Shown: positions 57,163 to 64,000 of the stretch, one piece after another | Layout: every line of letters begins with the position of its first letter | Numbering within the stretch: the stretch's first letter is position 1 | Origin: Lysobacter silvisoli | GTDB lineage: Bacteria; Pseudomonadota; Gammaproteobacteria; Xanthomonadales; Xanthomonadaceae | Assembly: GCF_003382365.1 (NCBI RefSeq) | Contig: NZ_QTSU01000001.1 | Span: 1,488,001-1,552,000 of the forward strand | Reading direction: 5' to 3' | Length of the DNA: 64,000 nucleotides | Made by a program: the position numbers and the translations under genes | The notes under the pieces: generated by a model | Told to the model about the DNA's origin: nothing | Database searches by the model: none | Seen by the model: only the letters and a program-made list of their open reading frames with translations

Positions 57163-57180
57163 ATCGCGCGACGGCGCGAT
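57163..57180. promoter_or_regulatory. Candidate TrpI-like operator (7-4-7 dyad)
   Basis: Perfect inverted repeat ATCGCGC-GACG-GCGCGAT in the 103-bp gap between the divergent trpB and LysR-family genes. A TAAAAT -10-like box for the regulator lies at 57191-57196. By analogy with trpBA/trpI of Pseudomonas, this may be where the LysR-type protein binds; the analogy is inference. Confidence 0.45.
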
Positions 57181-57230
57181 CGATAACGCATAAAATCGGC
57201 CCAACCCGTCAGGAAAACTCACCGATCGCC

Positions 57231-58115
57231 ATGAGCCGCGACCTGCCTCCGCTGAACGCCCTGCGCGCCTTCGAGGCGGTGGCGCGGCTGGACGGCGTGG
57301 GCCGCGCCGCGGCCGAGCTGCACGTGACCCATGGCGCGGTCAGCCGCCAGCTACGCGCGCTGGAGGACGCCCTGGGCGCGGCCTTGTTCGTGCGCGAGGG
57401 CCGAGGCCTGGCCCTGACCCCAGTCGGGCAGCGCCTGTACGAGGCCGCCGAAGCCGGTTTCGCCCCGCTGCGCGGCGCCTGGGCCGACCTGCAGCGGCGC
57501 CCGGCGCAGGCGCCGCTGGTGCTGGGCTGCCCCGGCAGCGTGCTCGCGCGCTGGATGATCCCGCGCCTGGACCGGCTCGCCCGCGAGCGCCCTGCCCTGC
57601 GCCTGCACCTGGCCGCCAACGACAGCGCGCCGGATGCGGCGCTGAGCGGCCTGGATGCCGCGCTGCTGATCGGCTCGCCGCCGTGGCCGGGTGAGTGGCA
57701 GGTGCATCAACTGGCGGCCGAACGCATCGGCCCGGTGCTGAGCCCGCACTGGCCGGGCGCGGCCGAACTGCCCGCCCTGCCCGCGCTCGCAGGCATCGCG
57801 CTGCTGCACACCGCCTCGCGCCCGCAGGCCTGGGGCGACTGGGCCGCGCGGGCGGGCGTGGACGCGGCCACGCTGCGCATGGGCACCGGCTTCGATCATC
57901 TGTACTACCTGCTGGAAGCGGCCAACGCCGGTTTGGGCATCGCCATCGCCCCGCAACCGCTGGTCGCCGCCGACCTGGCCGCCGGCCGCCTGATCGCGCC
58001 TTGGGGTTTCGTGGAAACCGATGCGCGTTGGGTGTTGTGCGCGCCGAGGCGACGCGAGGATGCGCGGGTGGAAGAGTTGGCGCGCTGGTTGCGAGGGGAG
58101 TTGGCGGAGGCATAG
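57231..58115 (+). CDS. LysR-family transcriptional regulator (TrpI-like candidate)
   Basis: 294 residues, typical for the family, starting at ATG 57231 (AGGAA upstream). The N-terminal helix-turn-helix reads LNALRAFEAVARLDGVGRAA and HVTHGAVSRQLRALEDALG, followed by a substrate-binding domain. It is divergent from trpBA. In Pseudomonas the gene at this place encodes TrpI, which activates trpBA when indole-glycerol phosphate is present; a similar role is likely. It also resembles GcvA-type regulators, so the name is not fixed. Confidence 0.87.
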   Translation: MSRDLPPLNALRAFEAVARLDGVGRAAAELHVTHGAVSRQLRALEDALGAALFVREGRGLALTPVGQRLYEAAEAGFAPLRGAWADLQRRPAQAPLVLGCPGSVLARWMIPRLDRLARERPALRLHLAANDSAPDAALSGLDAALLIGSPPWPGEWQVHQLAAERIGPVLSPHWPGAAELPALPALAGIALLHTASRPQAWGDWAARAGVDAATLRMGTGFDHLYYLLEAANAGLGIAIAPQPLVAADLAAGRLIAPWGFVETDARWVLCAPRRREDARVEELARWLRGELAEA

Positions 58116-58174
58116 CGGCGTCCGCATTGTTCGTAGGGTCTTGCCCGTGGCGAAGCGCGAATGGCGAGTACGCG

Positions 58175-58706
58175 GCCCTCACCCCAACCCCTCTCCCGCA
58201 AGCGGGAGAGGGGCTAAAGCAGAAGCAGCGTCGAATGCATCCCCTCTCCCGCTTGCGGGAGAGGGCTAGGGTGAGGGGGTGAGCGCAACGCGCGAATGCT
58301 GTTGATCCTCGCTCGGGCCCCGAACTCGCCGTCCCAACAGCAGACCCGTAGAGCCTGCCCCCGCGAAGGCGGAGGGCGGCGCACAGGAGGTGCGACGTTT
58401 TTCGCTGGCACAGGATGTGCCAGCGAAAAATCCCCGCGCGCGCTCCGCTCTCGCACGGGAGCTTTGGCGAAGCGTTTTTCTTTGGTTACTTTCTTTTGAC
58501 GCTTATCAAAAGAAAGTGACCCGGCCGCTTGCGGACGGAAGCTGTTGCTATTGCTTCAACCAGCACACCCACACACCTTCGCGAGTTCGGAGCCTATCGC
58601 GGCTCACGCCGCTCCTACCCCAAGGCGCCAGAGCAGACCCCACGCCGACCGAGGGCCTGGTCGTAACTGCGGATTCGCGGTCGCAGCTTGCGCAGCTCCT
58701 ACAGGG
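58175..58706. repeat. 530-bp composite hairpin repeat, copy B
   Basis: Second copy of the element at 50931-51461, same order and orientation, about 90% identical by eye. Its small differences include better-paired stems (for example GCTGGCACAGGATGTGCCAGC here). It fills most of the 670-bp gap between the LysR gene and trpF; a further single REP lies at 58738-58770. No gene is seen in the gap. Confidence 0.88.
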
Positions 58707-58737
58707 GTGGGCGCGGCGTTCGCCGTAGTTGCGCGTT

Positions 58738-58770
58738 CGCGGTCGCGGCTTACGCCGCTCCTACCCCAAG
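58738..58770. repeat. Single GTAG-type REP upstream of trpF end
   Basis: GCGGTCGCGGCTTACGCCGC followed by TCCTACCCC, the same REP family as at 1.7-2.0 kb and 26.8 kb. It lies just downstream of the trpF stop and could end that transcript. Confidence 0.65.
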
Positions 58771-58785
58771 GCGAGCAGTGCGACG

Positions 58786-59460
58786 TTAGTCGGTGTGGCA
58801 ATCGGCGCGGCGGACTTCTTCTACGAAGCGGCGCATCAGATGGCCGTCCTTGAGGCCCGGCTCGGCTTCGATGCCGCTGGATACGTCCACGCCCCAGGGG
58901 CGCGTGGCCAGGATCGCGTCGAACACGTTTTCGGTCGTGAGACCGCCGGCGAGCAGGTAGGGCTTGTGCAGGCCGACGGGAATGCGCGACCAGTCGAAGG
59001 TGCGGCCGCTGCCGCCGCTGCTGCCCGCGCCATGACTGTCGAGCAGGAAGCCCGACGCCGACGGATAGCGCGCGTGCAACGCGATCGCCCCGCGTTCGGC
59101 GCCCGGCGTGCCGGGCGCGGGCGCATCGCCCATCGCCACCGCCTTCAGGTAGGGCACGCCGAATGAACGGCAGAACGCATCGGTCTCGTCGCCGTGGAAT
59201 TGCAGCAGGCTAGGCCGCACCTGACGGACCACGTCGCGCACCTGCTCGGCCGGGTTGTCCATGAACAAGGCCACCGCATCGACCAACGGCGCCAGCGCCT
59301 GGCGCATGGCGCGCGCTTCCTCGGCCTCGACCCGGCGCTTGCTGCTCTCGGCGAACACGAAGCCGATCGCATCGGCGCCGAGTTCGCAGGCCAGGCGCAC
59401 GTCGCCTGGGCGGGTGAACCCGCAGAACTTGATTCGGGTGCGGAACATGCGTGCTTTCAT
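58786..59460 (-). CDS. trpF: Phosphoribosylanthranilate isomerase
   Basis: 224 residues; third step of tryptophan synthesis from anthranilate. Seen: catalytic Cys13 in [35 protein letters not shown], catalytic-Asp region [20 protein letters not shown] and [10 protein letters not shown]. The start is ATG 59460; an in-frame ATG at 59448 is also possible. It lies 10 bp after truA, away from trpBA, as in other gammaproteobacteria. Confidence 0.97.
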   Translation of the reverse strand: MKARMFRTRIKFCGFTRPGDVRLACELGADAIGFVFAESSKRRVEAEEARAMRQALAPLVDAVALFMDNPAEQVRDVVRQVRPSLLQFHGDETDAFCRSFGVPYLKAVAMGDAPAPGTPGAERGAIALHARYPSASGFLLDSHGAGSSGGSGRTFDWSRIPVGLHKPYLLAGGLTTENVFDAILATRPWGVDVSSGIEAEPGLKDGHLMRRFVEEVRRADCHTD

Positions 59461-59470
59461 CGTGCGCGCC

Positions 59471-60313
59471 TCACAAAGTGACCTCAGCCGGCAATTGCCA
59501 GGACGCAGGGTAGCGCGGGCCGATGAACACCAGGCCAGCGGACGGCGCGGTGGGCCCTGCGACGGTGCGGTCGCGGCCTGCGAGCAGTTCGCCGATCCAG
59601 GCCTCGGGCCGTTCGCCGCGCCCCACCGGCAACAGGCTGCCGACGATGTTGCGGACCATGTGGTGCAGGAACGCATTGGCCTGCACTTCGATTTCGACCA
59701 CGTCGCCGTCACGGCGTACCTGGATGTGCTGCAGTTCGCGACGCGCGTGCGGCGCCTGGCAGTGCACGGTGCGGAAGGCCGAAAAGTCGTTTTCGCCCAG
59801 CAGCGCCTGCGCGGCGCGATGCATGGCGTCGGCGTCCAACGGCCGGCGCTCCCAACTCAGGTACTGGCGTTGCAACGCCGGCCGCACCTGGCGGTTGAGG
59901 ATGCGATAGCGGTAACGTCGCGCGCGCGCCGAGAAGCGCGCGTGAAAATCGTCGGCCACCGGCAGGCACCAGCGCACGCAGACCGAAGGCGGCAGCCGCG
60001 AGGTGGTGCCCAGCACCCAGCCGCGCGGATCGCGCTCGACCGGGCCGTCGAAGTGCACCACCTGGCAGGACGCATGCACGCCGGCATCGGTGCGGCCGGC
60101 GCAGACCACTTCGGTAAGGCGCCCGGCGACGAAGCTCAGCGCGGCTTCCAGCGCGCTCTGCACCGTCGGCTCGCCACGCGTGTCCGGCTCGCCTGGGCGG
60201 CTGAGGCGCTGCCAGCCGGAGAACTCGCTGCCGTCGTACTCGACGCCCAACGCGTAGCGCCGGGTCGCGGCGGGACGCTCCGCGCCGGCGACCTGCGGAA
60301 CCTGGTCCTGCAC
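59471..60313 (-). CDS. truA: tRNA pseudouridine(38-40) synthase
   Basis: 280 residues; modifies the anticodon arm. The start is GTG 60313. Seen: [16 protein letters not shown], catalytic Asp76 in [27 protein letters not shown] and [20 protein letters not shown]. An N-terminal extension of about 18 residues precedes the catalytic domain. It starts 3 bp after the fimV stop. Confidence 0.97.
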   Translation of the reverse strand: MQDQVPQVAGAERPAATRRYALGVEYDGSEFSGWQRLSRPGEPDTRGEPTVQSALEAALSFVAGRLTEVVCAGRTDAGVHASCQVVHFDGPVERDPRGWVLGTTSRLPPSVCVRWCLPVADDFHARFSARARRYRYRILNRQVRPALQRQYLSWERRPLDADAMHRAAQALLGENDFSAFRTVHCQAPHARRELQHIQVRRDGDVVEIEVQANAFLHHMVRNIVGSLLPVGRGERPEAWIGELLAGRDRTVAGPTAPSAGLVFIGPRYPASWQLPAEVTL

Positions 60314-60316
60314 CGC

Positions 60317-62125
60317 TTACTCCAATTCGCGCAGCATCCGGGCGGCCTGCTGGCGCGCGGCCAGATCGCCGGTGACCGCGACTTCGCCCAGCAGCTGGCG
60401 GGCGCTGTCGTGGTCGCCCAGATCCATGTAGGCGCGCGCCAGTTCCAGGCGCTCCTGACCCGGCTGGGTCGCCAGCAGGGGCTCGCGCGGCTCGTCTCCG
60501 CTGCCGCTGCCGACCGAGGCCACGTGCCAGGCCGGCACCCGGCGTTCGGCCGCGGGCTGGGCGCTGCTGGCGGTCCAGAACGGCGCGGCCGAGGTCGCCG
60601 CCGGCGGCGTGACCGGAGCCGGCGCCGGCTCCGGCGCGGCCTCGACCAGCGCTTCGGGTTCGGCGAAGGCATCGGCCAGCGACGGCGAGGTCGCCGCGCC
60701 GGGCGCGCGGAACACCGGCTTGACCGGGCGTCGGCGCATGAACCAGGCGCCCAGCGCGGCCAGCAACAGCACCACGCCGGTGATGGTCCACGGCAGCACG
60801 GTCGAAGCGCCCGCAGCGGCCTGCTTCTGGTTGGATTCGGCCACGCGCTGCTGCGCGGCGGCCAGTTCGCTGTCCTTCAACTGGATCAGCTGCTGCTGTT
60901 GCTTCTGCAGCTGTTCGAGCTCGGCGATGCGGCCCTTGAGGTCTTTGACTTCGGCGTCGCGGGCGGCGAGCGATTCGGTGGACTCTTGCAATTCCTGACG
61001 CAGCATCTGCCCCTCGCCCCCGGCGCTGATGCCGGACTGTGTGCCCGCGCGCGTGGCGCGGCTGGCGCCCGGCGGAACGATTTCCAAGCGCGCACCGGCG
61101 CCGGCGGCACCGGCCGCGGCGGCGGACGCGCCCGCGGACGGCTGCGCGCTGGGCGCGACCGCCAACGGCACCGCTTCGGTCGCCGGTTGCGGCGCCGGGC
61201 GGCGCGCCTGGCGCCATTGCTGCACCTGGCTGCGCACCAGCGCGCTGGCCTCGCCGGCGTCGAGCGCGGCGACTTCGCTGCCCGACGGCACGCGCAGCAC
61301 CGCGCCCTGCTTGAGCCGGTTGATGTCGCCGCCGATGAAGGCGTCGGGATTGGCGCGCAGCAGCGCGACCATGGTCTGGTCCAGGGTGGCGCCGTTCGCG
61401 TCCAGGCCGCTGGCGATGCGCGAGAGCGCGTCGCCGCGGCGCACGGTGATGGCGTCGCCGTTCTCGGCGGCCGCGGGCGCCGGCGCATCCAGGGCCGGCA
61501 CCGGGGACGGCGGCGGCGGCGCGATGGCGATCGCGGTGGGTTGTTCGGGGAAGGCGCTGGCCGGCGCCGGTGCGGGCACCGAGGCGTCGGGCACCACGTC
61601 CACCGCGGCCGGGTCCGGCACGGGTGGCGCCGAGGCCACGGCGGCCGGGTCGATGGGGCGTTCGATCAGGTTGGACGGCGCCGACACCGGCGCCTCGATC
61701 GGCGGCTGCAACGGCGCCGACACGGTCTTGGGGGTGTCGATCAGCGCCGAGTACTCGCGCACCAGGCGGCCCTGGCCCCAGTCCACTTCGACCAGGAAGG
61801 TCACCAGCGGCTGGTTGACCGGCTGCTGGCTGGTGACCCGGATCACCGGGTTGCCGCGCGCGTCCAGCGCGACCTGGAATTGCAGGTCCGAGACGATGCC
61901 CTGCGGCGGCATCAGGCCGATGCGGGCGAAGGTTTCCGGCGAGGCCAGCCGCGCCTGCAGCTGTTCCAGTTCGGCCGGGTCGCTGGAGACGATCGGGATT
62001 TCCGCCAGCAGCGGCTGGTCGGAACGCGACTTGACTTCGATCTGTCCCAGACCGAGCGCGCAGGCCCCGCCGCTGGCCAGAGCCAGCGCCAATGCCAATG
62101 CGGTGCGCGTAAAACGATGCTTCAC
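60317..62125 (-). CDS. fimV: FimV/HubP-family peptidoglycan-binding polar protein
   Basis: 602 residues; FimV helps organise type IV pili and cell poles. The start is GTG 62125 with GGGAG upstream. A Sec signal (RTALALALALASGGACALG) precedes the conserved FimV N-terminal domain (LGQIEVKSRSDQPLLAEIPI). A LysM domain (ITVRRGDALSRIASGL, ANPDAFIGGDINRLKQG), a coiled coil (about 340-400), one transmembrane helix (about 430) and a C-terminal TPR-like stub (ELARAYMDLGDHDSARQLLG) follow. Shorter than Pseudomonas FimV (over 900 residues), mainly in the cytoplasmic part. Confidence 0.92.
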   Translation of the reverse strand: MKHRFTRTALALALALASGGACALGLGQIEVKSRSDQPLLAEIPIVSSDPAELEQLQARLASPETFARIGLMPPQGIVSDLQFQVALDARGNPVIRVTSQQPVNQPLVTFLVEVDWGQGRLVREYSALIDTPKTVSAPLQPPIEAPVSAPSNLIERPIDPAAVASAPPVPDPAAVDVVPDASVPAPAPASAFPEQPTAIAIAPPPPSPVPALDAPAPAAAENGDAITVRRGDALSRIASGLDANGATLDQTMVALLRANPDAFIGGDINRLKQGAVLRVPSGSEVAALDAGEASALVRSQVQQWRQARRPAPQPATEAVPLAVAPSAQPSAGASAAAAGAAGAGARLEIVPPGASRATRAGTQSGISAGGEGQMLRQELQESTESLAARDAEVKDLKGRIAELEQLQKQQQQLIQLKDSELAAAQQRVAESNQKQAAAGASTVLPWTITGVVLLLAALGAWFMRRRPVKPVFRAPGAATSPSLADAFAEPEALVEAAPEPAPAPVTPPAATSAAPFWTASSAQPAAERRVPAWHVASVGSGSGDEPREPLLATQPGQERLELARAYMDLGDHDSARQLLGEVAVTGDLAARQQAARMLRELE

Positions 62126-62180
62126 TCGAAGTCCCACTCCCTGCCCTGGCGGCGACTCTAGCCCTCGCCACCGTTATTAC

Positions 62181-62211
62181 GCAATGCGGCCGCTCTATGC
62201 GGCCGCATTGC
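62181..62211 (-). terminator. Strong hairpin after asd
   Basis: Perfect 13-bp stem GCAATGCGGCCGC, loop ATAGA, GCGGCCGCATTGC on the minus strand, 14 nt past the asd stop. The following sequence (GTAATAACGG) has no T-run, so it may act as an attenuator or stability element rather than a full intrinsic terminator. Confidence 0.5.
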
Positions 62212-62224
62212 GCCGTCCCTGTCC

Positions 62225-63265
62225 TCAGGCCGCGTTCTGCGCCTGACGCTCGTTCCAGACCAGCTCGGCCAGTTGCACGGCGTTGGTGGCCGCACCCTTG
62301 CGGATGTTGTCCGACACCACCCACAACGACAGCCCGCGCGGATGCGAGATGTCGTCGCGGATGCGGCCCACGTACACCGGGTCCTGACCCGAGGCATGGG
62401 TGACCGGGGTCGGATAACCGCCGGCGGCACGCTCGTCCACCACCACCAGGCCCGGCGCGCCTTCCAGCAGCTCGCGCGCCTGCTCGGCGCTGAGCTTCTC
62501 GCGCGTTTCCAGGTGCACGGCCTCGGAATGGCCGTAGAACACCGGCACGCGCACCACCGTGGCGTTTACCCCGATGCTGTCGTCGCCGAGGATCTTGCGC
62601 GTCTCCCACACCAGCTTCATTTCTTCGGTGGTGTAGCCGTTGTCGGTGAAGTCGCCGCCGTGCGGGATCACATTGAACGCGATCTGCACCGGATAGACCT
62701 CGGCCTTGGCGTCCTGGAAGTTGAGCAGCGCGGCGGTCTGCTTGCCCAATTCCTCCAGCGCGCGCCGGCCGGTGCCGGAGACCGACTGATAGGTGGCCAC
62801 GTTGATGCGCTCGATGCCGACCTTACGGTGGATCGGCGCCAGCGCCACCATCAGTTGCATGGTCGAGCAGTTGGGGTTGGCGATGATGCCGCGCGGGCGC
62901 TGGGCGGCCTGCTCCGGATTGACCTCGCTGACCACCAGCGGGATGTCGGCGTCGTAGCGGAAGGCCGAGGAGTTGTCGATCACCACCGCGCCGGCGGCGG
63001 CGAACTTGGGCGCGTATTCCTTGGACACCGAACCGCCGGCCGAGAACAGCGCGATGTCGACCCCGGACGGATCGAACGTGGCCAAGTCCTCGACCACCAG
63101 GGTTTTGCCCTCGAACTGAATTTTCTCGCCCGCCGAGCGCTCGCTGGCCAACACGTGCAGACGGCCGATCGGGAATTTGCGCTCCGCGAGGACCTTCAGC
63201 ATGGTTTCACCGACCGCACCGGTAGCACCGACCACGGCGACATTGCAGGACGTCTTGGCGTTCAT
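62225..63265 (-). CDS. asd: Aspartate-semialdehyde dehydrogenase
   Basis: 346 residues; reduces aspartyl phosphate to aspartate semialdehyde for lysine, diaminopimelate, methionine and threonine. Seen: NADP loop VAVVGATGAVGETMLKVLAE, catalytic Cys133 in IANPNCSTMQL, VSGTGRRALEEL and PVFYGHSEAVHLET. The start is ATG 63265 (MNAKTSCNVAVVGATG). The 168 bp upstream, before the 2-hydroxyacid dehydrogenase, show no gene. Confidence 0.97.
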   Translation of the reverse strand: MNAKTSCNVAVVGATGAVGETMLKVLAERKFPIGRLHVLASERSAGEKIQFEGKTLVVEDLATFDPSGVDIALFSAGGSVSKEYAPKFAAAGAVVIDNSSAFRYDADIPLVVSEVNPEQAAQRPRGIIANPNCSTMQLMVALAPIHRKVGIERINVATYQSVSGTGRRALEELGKQTAALLNFQDAKAEVYPVQIAFNVIPHGGDFTDNGYTTEEMKLVWETRKILGDDSIGVNATVVRVPVFYGHSEAVHLETREKLSAEQARELLEGAPGLVVVDERAAGGYPTPVTHASGQDPVYVGRIRDDISHPRGLSLWVVSDNIRKGAATNAVQLAELVWNERQAQNAA

Positions 63266-63433
63266 CAGTTTCGATTTACCTGGTAGTGGGGCCGCCGGAC
63301 CCATTTCCGGCGGGTGTTGCGTTGAATGGGAGTGCGCCGATTATCGGGCAAGCGCGGCGCCAATGGCGGACGGCCGATCGCGGTTTTCGCAGATCCGGCC
63401 GCAGATTCGAGCGCAAGCCGGCCGACGCGGGTG

Positions 63434-64000
63434 TCAGATGCCCGGTTTTCGCGCGGCCAGCGCGTCGGCGTTCAGCGGCGATGGCGGGCGGCCGGCATCG
63501 GGGCCCAGGCCCAGCGCGGCGAGCAGGTTGTCCACGGCCAGGGCGACCATGGCCCGGCGCGTGGCCAGGCTGCCGCTGGCGATATGCGGGGTCAGCACCA
63601 CGTTGCGCAGCGCCAGCAGGCGCGGATTCACCGCCGGCTCGCCTTCGAACACGTCCAACCCGGCCGCGGCCAGGCGGCCGCCGGCCAGCGCATCGGCCAG
63701 CGCGTCCTCGTCGATCAGGCCGCCGCGGGCGATGTTGGTCAGGGTGGCGTGCGGGCGCAGGCGCGCCAGCGCCGCGGCGTCGATCAGGTGGTGATGCTCG
63801 GGCGCGTACGGCAGCACCAGCACCAGGTGGTCGGCGCGCTCGAACAGCGCTTCGAAACTCACGTACTCGGCGTTGTGGGCGCGCTCGACCTCATCGGGCA
63901 AGCGGCTGCGATTGTGGTACAGCACGCGCATGCCGAAGCCGGAAGCGCGCCGGGCGATGCCGCGGCCGATCCGGCCCATGCCCAGGATGCCCAGGGTGGC
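63434..64000 (-). CDS. D-isomer-specific 2-hydroxyacid dehydrogenase (partial, N-terminus outside window)
   Basis: 189 codons are visible; the N-terminal third lies beyond the window. Seen: NAD(P)-binding loop LGILGMGRIGRGIARR, LPYAPEHHHLIDAAALARL, NIARGGLIDEDALADAL (catalytic-Arg region), GLDVFEGEP and LTPHIASGSLATRRAM with the catalytic histidine. Phosphate-binding features fit glyoxylate/hydroxypyruvate reductase (GhrB-like) but cannot exclude other members. It ends 168 bp before asd on the same strand. Confidence 0.9.
   Translation of the reverse strand, partial: ATLGILGMGRIGRGIARRASGFGMRVLYHNRSRLPDEVERAHNAEYVSFEALFERADHLVLVLPYAPEHHHLIDAAALARLRPHATLTNIARGGLIDEDALADALAGGRLAAAGLDVFEGEPAVNPRLLALRNVVLTPHIASGSLATRRAMVALAVDNLLAALGLGPDAGRPPSPLNADALAARKPGI

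Overview
The window is chromosomal DNA of a high-GC gammaproteobacterium of the Lysobacter/Xanthomonas group (Xanthomonadaceae, probably Lysobacter-like). The evidence is very high third-position GC, the gene order asd-fimV-truA-trpF, trpBA, accD-glmM, tpiA-secG-tRNA-Leu-nuoA-N-tRNA-fMet-rimP-nusA-infB-rbfA-truB-rpsO-pnp, and intergenic GTAGGAGCGGC-type REP palindromes. From about 22 kb to the right end nearly every gene is on the minus strand.

Region 1 (1-13.4 kb) is an accessory catabolic locus. It holds a partial lipoprotein of the 3-hydroxybutyrate (3HB) oligomer hydrolase family, a NarL/LuxR-type response regulator, a small Cys-rich secreted protein, a hybrid histidine kinase with a sodium/solute-symporter domain (CrbS-like), a TonB-dependent receptor and a GntP-family permease of the hydroxybutyrate permease type. 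Together they read as surface hydrolysis, outer-membrane uptake, inner-membrane uptake and sensing of 3HB or its oligomers. The same 14-bp palindrome occurs in both divergent promoter regions of this locus. An alpha/beta hydrolase and a second TonB-dependent receptor follow.

Region 2 (13.5-22.1 kb) has a DUF5671-like membrane protein, a secreted SH3-domain protein and two large secreted adhesin-like proteins (GEVED, prealbumin-like, Calx-beta and DUF11 domains) of lower GC. They sit downstream of pnp and are separated by a second, partial copy of the pnp 3' end with its terminator. This looks like cassette insertion or duplication at the pnp tail.

Region 3 (22.1-32.7 kb) is the translation/transcription operon rimP-nusA-infB-rbfA-truB-rpsO-pnp with the initiator tRNA in front. 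Region 4 (32.9-49.5 kb) is the complete 14-gene complex I operon, tRNA-Leu(GAG), secG and tpiA.

Region 5 (49.6-64 kb) has an SDR enzyme with an overlapping hypoxanthine-DNA glycosylase, an accD-glmM-2OG-oxygenase operon, trpBA with a divergent LysR regulator (TrpI-like), and trpF, truA, fimV, asd and a partial 2-hydroxyacid dehydrogenase. Two ~530-bp copies of a hairpin-rich composite repeat lie at 50.9-51.5 kb and 58.2-58.7 kb. Several further families of small dispersed palindromes occupy the remaining gaps.

All functions are assigned by reading motifs and gene order; no database search was run.
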